Shown piece after piece: positions 16,681-24,493 of a stretch of 64,000 nt of DNA. How positions within the stretch are numbered: the first letter of the stretch is position 1; each line of letters begins with the position of its first letter. Below the pieces are notes generated by a model. The model ran no database searches, had not been told where the DNA came from, and worked only from the letters and a program-made list of their open reading frames with translations. The stretch is from Flavilitoribacter nigricans DSM 23189 = NBRC 102662. GTDB taxonomy: Bacteria; Bacteroidota; Bacteroidia; Chitinophagales; Saprospiraceae. Location of the stretch: positions 1 through 64,000 of the forward strand of contig NZ_PDUD01000002.1 in NCBI RefSeq assembly GCF_002646595.1. The letters run 5' to 3'. Made by a program: the position numbers and the translations under genes.

Positions 16681-18159
16681 TTAACTCAAAATATCCCGAA
16701 CCACCTTACCGTGTACATCCGTCAGTCGGAAACGACGCCCCTGGTGTTTGTAGGTCAGCTTTTCGTGATCGACGCCCAGCAGATGCATCAGGGTCGCCTG
16801 AAAATCGTGTACATGGACCGGATCTTTGAGAATGTTGTAACTGAAATCATCCGTCAGGCCGTAAGTCAGGCCCTTTTTGATCCCACCGCCCGCCATCCAG
16901 ATCGTAAAGCAGCGCGGATGGTGATCGCGGCCAAAGTTATCGGGGCGCAGCTTACCCTGGGAATATGTGGTCCGGCCGAATTCGCCGCCCCAAATCACGA
17001 GGGTATCATCCAGCAGGCCGCGTTGCTTGAGGTCCATGACCAAAGCCGCCGATCCCTGATCCGTCTGCCGGGATAAGCGGGGGATCTGACCGGGCAGGTT
17101 GCCGTGGTGATCCCAGCCGCGGTGGTAGAGCTGGACGAATTTGACATCCCGTTCCACCAGGCGGCGGGCCAGCAGGCAATTGGCCGCAAAGGTACCCGGC
17201 ACCCGGCTGTCCGGTCCGTACAATTCAAAGATATGATCGGGTTCGTCCGACAAGTCCATCGTTTCCGGTACGGAAGTTTGCATCCGGAAAGCCATCTCGT
17301 ACTGGGCGATCTTAGCCTGGATCTCCGGATCCTGTTCCTCCTCGAATTGATCTTCCTGGAGTTTTTTCAGGTGCTCCAATTGATTTGCACGGCTTTCGGC
17401 ACTGATCCCCGCGGGATTCCCCAGGTACAATACCGCATCTTTCCCGGCCCGGAACTGTACCCCCTGGTGGTGCGACGGCAAAAATCCGTTTCCCCACAGG
17501 CGATCGTAAAGTGGCTGACCGCCACCGCCGCTGCCCTGGGAGAGCAGCACACAAAATGCCGGCAGGTTTTCATTGTCGCTGCCCAGTCCGTAACTGATCC
17601 AGGAACCGATGCTCGGTCGCCCCGGTTGCTGGGATCCCGTCTGCACGAAGGTAACCGCCGGATCGTGGTTGATGGCCTCCGTGTACATGGATTTGATGAA
17701 ACAAAGCTCATCGACGATCTTCGAAGTGTAGGGTAACAGATCGCTCACCCAGGCACCGCTCTGCCCGAATTGTTGAAAATTATAGGGAGAAGCGGCGATT
17801 GGCAGTTGCTTCTGCCCGGCCGACATGCCCGTCAAACGCTGCCCCTGCCGAACGGAGGGCGGAAGGTCCTGCCCCTGTAGCGCACGCAGTTCCGGTTTGT
17901 GATCAAACAGATCCACCTGCGAGGGCGCTCCGCTCTGGAACAAGTAAATCACCCGTTTGACTTTCGGGGCAAAATGCGGGCCACCCACCAAAGGCGATGT
18001 AGGGTGACCAACCAGCGGTACCGGACCTGCCTTCGCTCCCAGCAACAGCGGATCCAGCAGGTGTCCCAGGGTGATCGCTCCCAGGCCCAATGAGGTTTTG
18101 GTCAAAAAATCGCGACGGGTATAATGTTCGTGATACTGATGGCAATCACTCATGGACAT
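16681..18159 (-). CDS. DUF1501 family protein with Tat signal
   Basis: A 492-residue protein of the DUF1501 family, distantly related to sulfatase/alkaline phosphatase folds. The N-terminus carries a twin-arginine motif, TRRDFLTKTSLGLGAITLG, so the product is exported folded. Family hallmarks seen: LFQSGAPSQVDLFDHKPEL, LYHRGWDHHGN, VIWGGEFGRT and DHHPRCFTIWMAGGG. Its start codon directly abuts the stop of the DUF1549/DUF1553 gene upstream, so the two are translated from one mRNA. This gene pair is abundant in Planctomycetes and some Bacteroidota and is linked by context to sulfated-polysaccharide use; the biochemical role is unproven. Confidence 0.9.
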   Translation of the reverse strand: MSMSDCHQYHEHYTRRDFLTKTSLGLGAITLGHLLDPLLLGAKAGPVPLVGHPTSPLVGGPHFAPKVKRVIYLFQSGAPSQVDLFDHKPELRALQGQDLPPSVRQGQRLTGMSAGQKQLPIAASPYNFQQFGQSGAWVSDLLPYTSKIVDELCFIKSMYTEAINHDPAVTFVQTGSQQPGRPSIGSWISYGLGSDNENLPAFCVLLSQGSGGGGQPLYDRLWGNGFLPSHHQGVQFRAGKDAVLYLGNPAGISAESRANQLEHLKKLQEDQFEEEQDPEIQAKIAQYEMAFRMQTSVPETMDLSDEPDHIFELYGPDSRVPGTFAANCLLARRLVERDVKFVQLYHRGWDHHGNLPGQIPRLSRQTDQGSAALVMDLKQRGLLDDTLVIWGGEFGRTTYSQGKLRPDNFGRDHHPRCFTIWMAGGGIKKGLTYGLTDDFSYNILKDPVHVHDFQATLMHLLGVDHEKLTYKHQGRRFRLTDVHGKVVRDILS

Positions 18160-21100
18160 TTATCTTTTGGTATAAAATTCATCAAAATTCATGATGGTAT
18201 TAACTACCACCGTCATCGCCGCCAGCTCTACCGGATCCCGGTGGTCCGCGGGCGGAAATTGCCCGGTCAGCACATAATCGCGGGCGGCGTCTGTCGCTTC
18301 CGAGAAGCGCGCCTGTTCTTCCTCCTGTAGGGCCACCAACTCGCGAAGTTGCAGAGGGCGGGGCTCCCGGCCCGTCAACAGGCGGAAGGCCAGACTGATC
18401 CGCGGGGCCAGTTCCGTTTCCTGATCCAGCACCCGTTCGGCCAATACCCGCGACGCTTCCACGAATTGCGGATCGTTCAGCAGCACCAGCGCCTGCATGG
18501 GTGTGTTGGTACGCTGCCGTTCGGCGGTGCATACGCTGCGATTGGGCACATCAAAAGCCGTCATGGCCGGATGCGGAGATGTGCGTCGGATGAAGGTGTA
18601 TAGACTGCGGCGGTAGCGATCCGTGCCGCTGTCCGTTTCGTATTTGCGCAGGATATGGGTACTACTGGTCTTTTCCGTCCAGAGGCCGGCCGGTTGGACG
18701 GGCCTGACGCTGGGTCCACCAACTTTTCGGTTGAGCAAACCACTCGCCAGCAATGCATTATCGCGGATCATTTCGCCGGGCAAACGATAGCTGGGCGCGC
18801 GGGCCCACAGTCGGTTATCCGGATCTTTCTCCCGCAGGGCCGGATCGGCCACGGAGCTTTGCCGGTAGGTCGCCGACAGTACGATCAGCTTTTGGATTGC
18901 CCGGATCTCCCAACCGTTTTCCAGCAGGCTGGCGGCCAGCCAGTCCAGCAATTCCGGATGGCTGGGCAAACTCCCCTGCAGCCCCAGATCGTGCGGCGTA
19001 TCCACGAGGCCCCGACCAAAGAACTGCTGCCAGAGCCGATTGACGACCACCCGACTGGTCAGTGGATGGCGGGGATCGGTCAGCCAGCGGGCCAGTCCCA
19101 GTCGGTTGGCCGGTAAACTGTCCGGAAACGGTAATAAACTGGCCGGAGTACCGGGGGTTACCTCCACCGTTGGTTCATCGTAGTTCCCTCGGTTGAGCAC
19201 ATAGGTTTTCCGGGGCTGGTCCAGCTCCCGGATGATCATTACTTCCGGTACGGTATCCAGCAGTTCCTGCTTTTCCCGGCGTAGGGCCCGTAATTCTTCC
19301 ACCGGTGCCGGCGGGTGGTTGTACCACCAGGTACGCGTCAGGGCTGCTCGTTGTTCTGGTTCGGGTTGCTTCCGAAATTCCGCAAATAGCTCCATTGGAT
19401 CTAGTGCACCGGTAAGCGCCGCGACTTCCAATGGACTCAGACGCCGGCTGAATAATTTAAAATCATCCAGCTGCCCGGCGTAAATCCCGTACTCGCCGGT
19501 GAAGGCCCGATAGCTTTTTCCCAGTCGCAGGGAGCGATCCGTGCGGGCCTTACTAAAAGCGATCGGATAGATACTGCGCTGAAGGAGGTCGTATTCGGTG
19601 ACCATGGCTACTGCCTCGCCGTTCAGGTACAGCTGTACACCCGCCGCACGTCCGGAGCCATCGTAGGTGAAGGCGACATGGGTCCATGCTCCGGTGGGCA
19701 CGACCGGTTCGCTGCGTACGGACAACACATCGTGCGGCAGCGCGTGGATCAGACGCAAATTCAGATGATTGAGGCTGTCCAGTATCAGGTCCCAGCCGCG
19801 CCAGAAGGTTCCCTTCTGGCCACTGTTGCCCATAATGGTCTGGGAAGTCCGTTTTTCCAGCGGCCGGATCCAGATCGCTCCGGAGAAGGCATCGTATTGC
19901 TCAAACAGCCCCTGGTCAGGCAGGTCGATAAATTCGTATTCAGCATCCAGTTCCAGCACTTTGCCGCGGTCGGTCTCGACGATGGCGGCCTCTCCCGATA
20001 CCCGGCTTTCAGCATTTCGGTCAATTCTTTCTTCCTTTAGGTCATCCAGCGGCAAAGCGATATCCGGTGGAGCCGCAGCGGCCATAGAGACCGCCGGCAG
20101 ATTGCTTATAAAATCCTTTTCTTTCGCCAGGTCTGCTTCGGCATGATCCACGGAAAGGGCTTTAGCGTGGATCTCTTTGCTGATTTCCCGGATCCTCGCT
20201 TCGGTTTCCGGTGCGGGCAACAGCATATTGGGCCCGGCATTGCCATCGTCACCGGACAGGCCCAATTCATCGACCTGATTGAAAAAAGCATAAAATCGGT
20301 AATATTCTTTCTGAGTGATGGGGTCGTATTTGTGATCGTGGCAACGGGCGCACTCCATGGTCAGCCCCATAAAAGCCGTAGCAGTGGTCGCTACCCGGTC
20401 GTGGACATACTCAGCCCGGTATTCCTCATCCACTACCCCACCCTCGGCGGTCGTTTTGTGATTGCGGTTAAACCCAGTGGCGATGAGTTGTTCCCGGCTC
20501 GGTTTGGGCAGCAGGTCGCCGGCCAGTTGCCAGGTCAGGAACTGATCAAAAGGCATTCCCTCCCGGTAGGCGTCGATCACCCAGTCGCGCCAGGGATACA
20601 TAGATCGCCACCCGTCCGAATGCAGACCCTGTGAATCGGCGTAGCGCGCCAGATCCATCCAGTCCAGCGCCATCCGCTCGGCGTAGGCATCACCGGCCAG
20701 CAGACGATCGACCAGTTTTTCGTAGGCCGCCGGACTATCATCCGCCAGAAAGGCATCGATCTGTTCCAGCGTAGGCGGCAATCCGGTGAGGTCAAAACTC
20801 AGACGGCGGATCAGCCTTTCCCGGTCGGCCGCGGGAGCCAGATCCAGTCCCTTCGGCTGCAACTTCGCCAGGATAAACTGATCGATGGGATTTTTGACGG
20901 CATCACTCGTCAGGTCCGGCACCGGTGGTTTTTCCACTGGTACAAAAGACCAGTGCGGCTCGTAGATCCCTCCCTGCTCGATCCAGCGGGAGATCAGGGC
21001 TTTTTCCCGCTCATCCAGGCTGAGGTTGCTCTCGGGTGGCGGCATCTGGAGTTCGGCATCTTCACTGTAAATGCGGTGAAACACCTCGCTTCGTCCCAGG

Positions 21101-21369
21101 CTACCTCCGTGCACGGCCGACCGGCCGCTACTGCCCTTCGCATAGGCGCGCGCGGCTTCATCCAGACGCAACTCCCCTTTCCGGGCGGCCTCATCCGGCC
21201 CGTGGCAGGAAAAACAACGATCCGCCAGAATGGGACGGATGTGGAAGTTATAACTGACGGTTTCCGGCAGCGTAGCGGCGATCTCATCGGTGTACGGCGC
21301 AGCCGGTCCGCAGGCGGCAAGCAGCAGGAGGAATAAGTAAGAAAGGTATGTTGTTCTTTGGATGGTCAT
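18160..21369 (-). CDS. DUF1549/DUF1553 lipoprotein with PSCyt1 haem domain and LamG-like domain
   Basis: A 1069-residue protein. The lipobox is LLLAAC (C20). The PSCyt1 domain holds one c-type haem motif, CFSCH (52-56). DUF1549 follows at about 150-360 (FILAKLQPKGLDLAPAADRE, then CARCHDHKYDPITQKEYY, which has a second CxxCH). At about 480-660 there is a concanavalin/LamG-like lectin domain (YEFIDLPDQGLFEQYDAFSG). DUF1553 fills about 780-1040 (SRVVVNRLWQQFFGRGLV, then MQALVLLNDPQFVEASR). It directly precedes the DUF1501 gene. Two haem sites and a lectin domain suggest a periplasmic redox or binding protein acting on a polysaccharide; this is inference. Full length for the family. Confidence 0.9.
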   Translation of the reverse strand: MTIQRTTYLSYLFLLLLAACGPAAPYTDEIAATLPETVSYNFHIRPILADRCFSCHGPDEAARKGELRLDEAARAYAKGSSGRSAVHGGSLGRSEVFHRIYSEDAELQMPPPESNLSLDEREKALISRWIEQGGIYEPHWSFVPVEKPPVPDLTSDAVKNPIDQFILAKLQPKGLDLAPAADRERLIRRLSFDLTGLPPTLEQIDAFLADDSPAAYEKLVDRLLAGDAYAERMALDWMDLARYADSQGLHSDGWRSMYPWRDWVIDAYREGMPFDQFLTWQLAGDLLPKPSREQLIATGFNRNHKTTAEGGVVDEEYRAEYVHDRVATTATAFMGLTMECARCHDHKYDPITQKEYYRFYAFFNQVDELGLSGDDGNAGPNMLLPAPETEARIREISKEIHAKALSVDHAEADLAKEKDFISNLPAVSMAAAAPPDIALPLDDLKEERIDRNAESRVSGEAAIVETDRGKVLELDAEYEFIDLPDQGLFEQYDAFSGAIWIRPLEKRTSQTIMGNSGQKGTFWRGWDLILDSLNHLNLRLIHALPHDVLSVRSEPVVPTGAWTHVAFTYDGSGRAAGVQLYLNGEAVAMVTEYDLLQRSIYPIAFSKARTDRSLRLGKSYRAFTGEYGIYAGQLDDFKLFSRRLSPLEVAALTGALDPMELFAEFRKQPEPEQRAALTRTWWYNHPPAPVEELRALRREKQELLDTVPEVMIIRELDQPRKTYVLNRGNYDEPTVEVTPGTPASLLPFPDSLPANRLGLARWLTDPRHPLTSRVVVNRLWQQFFGRGLVDTPHDLGLQGSLPSHPELLDWLAASLLENGWEIRAIQKLIVLSATYRQSSVADPALREKDPDNRLWARAPSYRLPGEMIRDNALLASGLLNRKVGGPSVRPVQPAGLWTEKTSSTHILRKYETDSGTDRYRRSLYTFIRRTSPHPAMTAFDVPNRSVCTAERQRTNTPMQALVLLNDPQFVEASRVLAERVLDQETELAPRISLAFRLLTGREPRPLQLRELVALQEEEQARFSEATDAARDYVLTGQFPPADHRDPVELAAMTVVVNTIMNFDEFYTKR

Positions 21370-21440
21370 TTGTTTTTTGCTGGTTATTTTTTGTGTGTTT
21401 TGGGGCTGCCCAGTGTTTAATTTTAGTTTTTTTCAAATAT

Positions 21441-21603
21441 TCCACCCCCTAAATCCCCCGCCAGCGGGGGATAGTACCCAGCCAATGAAAGGGTTATTTC
21501 ATAAGCACGTAACCTTGGATACTTTCACACCAAAATTCAAATACTTTGGAACTCAAAAAATGATGCTTAGTCTCCCCCGCCGGCGGGGGAACAAGGGGGT
21601 GGA
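21441..21603. repeat. R element copy 1 (163 bp, inverted-repeat ends)
   Basis: Starts TCCACCCCCTAAATCCCCC and ends GGGGGAACAAGGGGGTGGA, giving terminal inverted repeats of about 31 bases that include the CCCCCGCC.GGCGGGGG palindrome. Nearly identical to copy 2, including its AT-rich middle (ATGAAAGGGTTATTTCATAA). Confidence 0.85.
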
Positions 21604-21698
21604 CCTCATCAAACCTTCACTATTCACCCACCTCATTTGATTTCCCACTGCTTTATTTTGAAGTTCGAGAACCACTTTTAAGCTATGTTTTTACAGTT

Positions 21699-21861
21699 TC
21701 CACCCCCTAAATCCCCCGCCAGCGGGGGACATTACCCAGCCAATGAAAGGATTATTTCATAAGCACGTAACCCTGGACACTTTCACACCAAAATTCAAAT
21801 ACTTTGGAACTCAAAAAATGATGCTTAGTCTCCCCCGCCGGCGGGGGAACAAGGGGGTGGA
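21699..21861. repeat. R element copy 2 (163 bp, inverted-repeat ends)
   Basis: Almost the same sequence as copy 1. Its right end lies inside the 3' end of the DUF559 frame and supplies that gene's last dozen codons and its stop (21825-21827 on the minus strand). Confidence 0.85.
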
Positions 21862-22250
21862 CCCTCCTCCCGCTCACCAATCCAATCACTAATCATGCCC
21901 CCCACCTCACCAATCCGATTCAACACCTCCCAACTGGAAAACCTCAAAGTAGTAAATCCAACCTCCTTTAATCGTTCGTCTCTTTTCATGTCCCGCAGGA
22001 AGGCATCCGGGTCATCGTGAGTTATTCCGTCTACTTCAATGATCAGCAGCAGCTCTTTACACATAAAGTCTGCGATGTAATTCAGAACTGGCCTTTGCCT
22101 CCGAAATTGATAGCCACGCATTTTTCTCGCACGAAGCACGTATTTCCATAAACAGGCCTCACTTTTGGTCATCGATTTTCGCAGCTGGTTGGCCCGTGAT
22201 CTTAACTTGGGGTTATAGTGGTAGTTATTTTCGGGGGCAGCTTTGATCAT
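21825..22250 (-). CDS. DUF559 (Vsr-like PD-(D/E)XK) endonuclease-domain protein
   Basis: A 141-residue protein. The start at 22250 (MIKAAPENNY) is chosen because a longer frame begins inside repeat R3 and would translate repeat DNA. The DUF559 core is clear: TKSEACLWKYVLRARKMRGY, then QFRRQRPVLNYIADFMC and LLLIIEVDG. Likely metal and catalytic residues are E31, D61, E72 and D74, as in very-short-patch-repair-like nucleases. The C-terminal tail GPPPCSPAGGGD is encoded by repeat R2, so repeat and gene are physically fused. DUF559 proteins are common, small and of unproven function; most are annotated only as endonuclease-domain proteins. Its place inside symmetric repeats suggests it moves or spreads with them. 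Confidence 0.82.
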   Translation of the reverse strand: MIKAAPENNYHYNPKLRSRANQLRKSMTKSEACLWKYVLRARKMRGYQFRRQRPVLNYIADFMCKELLLIIEVDGITHDDPDAFLRDMKRDERLKEVGFTTLRFSSWEVLNRIGEVGGMISDWIGEREEGPPPCSPAGGGD

Positions 22251-22315
22251 TGCGCGTTTGTTTATTGGTATAGAGAGTGGTTTTAAGGTAATGTTTTTTT
22301 GGTAGTGAGGAGTTC

Positions 22316-22498
22316 TCCACTCCCTAAATCCCCCGCCGGCCCGGTACGGGACCGTATGGTCGGGGGACAATATCCAACCAGCGACGAGGTCAATTCATGA
22401 GTGCTTCCCCTCGGATACTTCTACATCCACATTCAAACACTTAGAAATCAAATGCAGATGCTTAGTCTCCCCCGCGGGCGGGGGAACAAGGAGGTGGA
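22316..22498. repeat. R element copy 3 (183 bp, with about 20-bp insertion)
   Basis: Same ends as the other copies (TCCACTCCCTAAATCCCCC, ending AAGGAGGTGGA), but the left palindrome is opened by about 20 extra bases that themselves contain GACCGTATGGTC, a small hairpin. The middle is more diverged than in the other copies. It lies just upstream of the DUF559 start and may carry or abut its promoter. Confidence 0.8.
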
Positions 22499-22594
22499 TC
22501 CTCATCAAACCTTCACCATTCACCCACCTCATTTGATTTCCCACTGCTTTATTTTGAAGTTCGGAAACCACTTCTAGGCTATGTTTTTACAGTT

Positions 22595-22761
22595 TCCACC
22601 CCCTAAATCCCCCGCCGGCGGGGGACAGTACCCAGCCAATGAAGGGATTATTCCATAAGCAAATAACCTCGGACACTTTCACACCAAAACTCAAATACTT
22701 TGGAATCGAAAGGCCGATGCTCAGTCTCCCCCGCGGGCGGGCAGGGGAACAAGGGGGTGGA
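22595..22761. repeat. R element copy 4 (167 bp, inverted-repeat ends)
   Basis: Ends as in copies 1 and 2, with a small GGGCGGGCAGGGG variation in the right palindrome. It ends 17 bases before the stop codon of the sulfatase gene at 22779. Confidence 0.85.
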
Positions 22762-22778
22762 ACAAACTCTATTTCCCC

Positions 22779-24491
22779 TCAATCCAAATCATAAGGCCGG
22801 GGCACAATCCCCGTGCGCTTTCCCCACTCCAGCCACATCCCGGACATTTGGCGAACCAGATCCGGATGAGCCCCGGCCAGATCGTGCATTTCGGTCCGAT
22901 CGGCTTCCATATCGAATAACTCCCAGTTTTCGGGAGCCAGTGAATCGATTTTATCCCACAGGAAAGATCTCTGCTTACTCGCTTTGGAGATCAATTTCCA
23001 TTTTCCCATCCGGACCGCACGATTGCCTTCGTGTTCCCAGAAAATGGCTTCCCGGTCCAGGGGTTGCTCGGTAAAGACGGGCTGAAGGCTTTTACCTTCC
23101 ATGGGGCGAATTCGGTTACCGCGATATTCCTCGGGATAGACCGCACCGGAAACATCCACACAGGTAGCCATGATGTCGATCAGGTGGGATGGTTCGGATC
23201 GGAACGTGCCGCGACTGGAAAAACCGGCCGGCCAGTGTACGATCAGCGGGGTGGAGATCCCGCCTTCGTGTACCCAGTGCTTGTATTCCCGGAAGGGCGT
23301 ATTACTGGCGTTGGCCCAGTTCAGGCCGTAGGCCGTGTAACTTTCCGGTGGACCCGGCATAGCATCCTTCATTAATTTGACCCGCTTGCCATCGCGGGTG
23401 ACCTCCGGCACCATCAGGGTCTGGATGGCTCCGGGGGGCATGGGCTCCGCCGGGATGGTACTGGTATCTCTTTTTACCCAGGCCAGTTCTTCCGCGCAGG
23501 CACCGTTATCCTGGAGGAAGAAGATCAGGGTGTTGTCCAGTGCTCCTCGGGCTTCAAGACTGGCGATGATCCGGCCAATGCCTTCATCCATCAGTTCCAC
23601 CATCGCGGCGTATACCTCCATATTGGCAATTTCCCATTCCCGATCGGGAATATCTTCCGACCAGGCCGCTACGAAGGAATCCCGGGGTGTCAGTTCCCAG
23701 GACGGATCGATGATGCCCATTTCCTGCATACGCTGGTATCGCTCCTGCCGGACCGCATCCCATCCTTTGTCATACTGTCCGTCGTACCGGGCGATGGCGG
23801 AGGCGGGGGCATGCATCGGCCAGTGGGCCGCGGTGTAAGCCAGATACATGAAAAAGGGATTCTCGCTTTGGTGTTCCTCAATGCATTGCAGCGCGTAGTC
23901 CGTAAAATCCGTCGTACAATAAAACCCATCCCGCGGGGCCACGTACTCATTATCCAGTGCGAGGGACCGCGGATCGTACAGGCTCCCGGCTCCGGAGATC
24001 ATCCCGAAGAATTTATCGAATCCGCGTTGCCGTGGCCAGTTTTTCTGATCGGGATCTTCGACCACGTAGGGCGTGACGTGCCATTTGCCGGACATGTAGG
24101 TCTCATAACCGGCTCCTTTCATGACTTCAGCAATCGTCACCGCCCGGTCACTCAGGTCTCCCCGGAAAGCTTCCGTACCCCGGTCATCGACCATATGCCC
24201 GATGCCCGCCTGCTGGGGATAGAGGCCGGTGAGCAAAGATGCCCGCGTGGGGCAACATCTGGCCGTATTGTAGAATTGGGTGAATCGCAGCCCATTGGCC
24301 GCCAGACGGTCCAGGTTCGGCGTGCGGATCTCGCCACCGTAGCAACCCAGATCCGAAAACCCCATATCGTCGCCCATGATCAGGATGATGTTAGGCGGTT
24401 GGGGAGCGGCGGTTTCCCGCTGCAGGGACTGACAGGAGATCAGTCCCAGGGTGATCGCGATCGCAAAAAGAGATGTACGTTTAAGCAGCAT
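22779..24491 (-). CDS. arylsulfatase (lipoprotein), S1 family
   Basis: A 570-residue sulfatase. Lipoprotein signal with C20 (LGLISC). Calcium ligands are in MGDDMGFSD (D41, D42). The formylglycine site is in ARCCPTRASLLTG, with C79 as the modified residue, followed by the usual GKWHVTPY. The long form with an FFLQDNGACAEE stretch and a C-terminal KWKLISK segment resembles arylsulfatase A/choline-sulfatase-like S1 members. Its start lies two bases after the stop of the upstream sulfatase gene, so the two are certainly co-transcribed. The substrate is unknown; the lipid anchor suggests action at the periplasm or cell surface on sulfated glycans. Confidence 0.93.
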   Translation of the reverse strand: MLLKRTSLFAIAITLGLISCQSLQRETAAPQPPNIILIMGDDMGFSDLGCYGGEIRTPNLDRLAANGLRFTQFYNTARCCPTRASLLTGLYPQQAGIGHMVDDRGTEAFRGDLSDRAVTIAEVMKGAGYETYMSGKWHVTPYVVEDPDQKNWPRQRGFDKFFGMISGAGSLYDPRSLALDNEYVAPRDGFYCTTDFTDYALQCIEEHQSENPFFMYLAYTAAHWPMHAPASAIARYDGQYDKGWDAVRQERYQRMQEMGIIDPSWELTPRDSFVAAWSEDIPDREWEIANMEVYAAMVELMDEGIGRIIASLEARGALDNTLIFFLQDNGACAEELAWVKRDTSTIPAEPMPPGAIQTLMVPEVTRDGKRVKLMKDAMPGPPESYTAYGLNWANASNTPFREYKHWVHEGGISTPLIVHWPAGFSSRGTFRSEPSHLIDIMATCVDVSGAVYPEEYRGNRIRPMEGKSLQPVFTEQPLDREAIFWEHEGNRAVRMGKWKLISKASKQRSFLWDKIDSLAPENWELFDMEADRTEMHDLAGAHPDLVRQMSGMWLEWGKRTGIVPRPYDLD

Positions 24492-24493
24492 AG

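Larger units (their letters stand above)
21441..22761. mobile_element. composite repeat-bounded unit carrying a DUF559 endonuclease gene
   Basis: Four copies of a 163-183-base repeat (R1-R4) are laid out as R1-S1-R2-gene-R3-S2-R4. The two spacers S1 (21604-21698) and S2 (22499-22594) are nearly identical to each other, so the gene is flanked by two direct copies of an R-S-R block of about 420 bases. Each R has imperfect terminal inverted repeats starting TCCACCCCCT, and each end carries the palindrome CCCCCGCCGGCGGGGG or a variant. There is no recognised transposase. The unit separates the sulfatase pair from the DUF1549 gene, where an uninterrupted operon would be expected. Confidence 0.7.

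Noticed and set aside
21441-22761. CRISPR array
   Set aside because: There are only four repeats, each over 160 bp with inverted ends, and the spacers are duplicates of one another; no cas gene is present.
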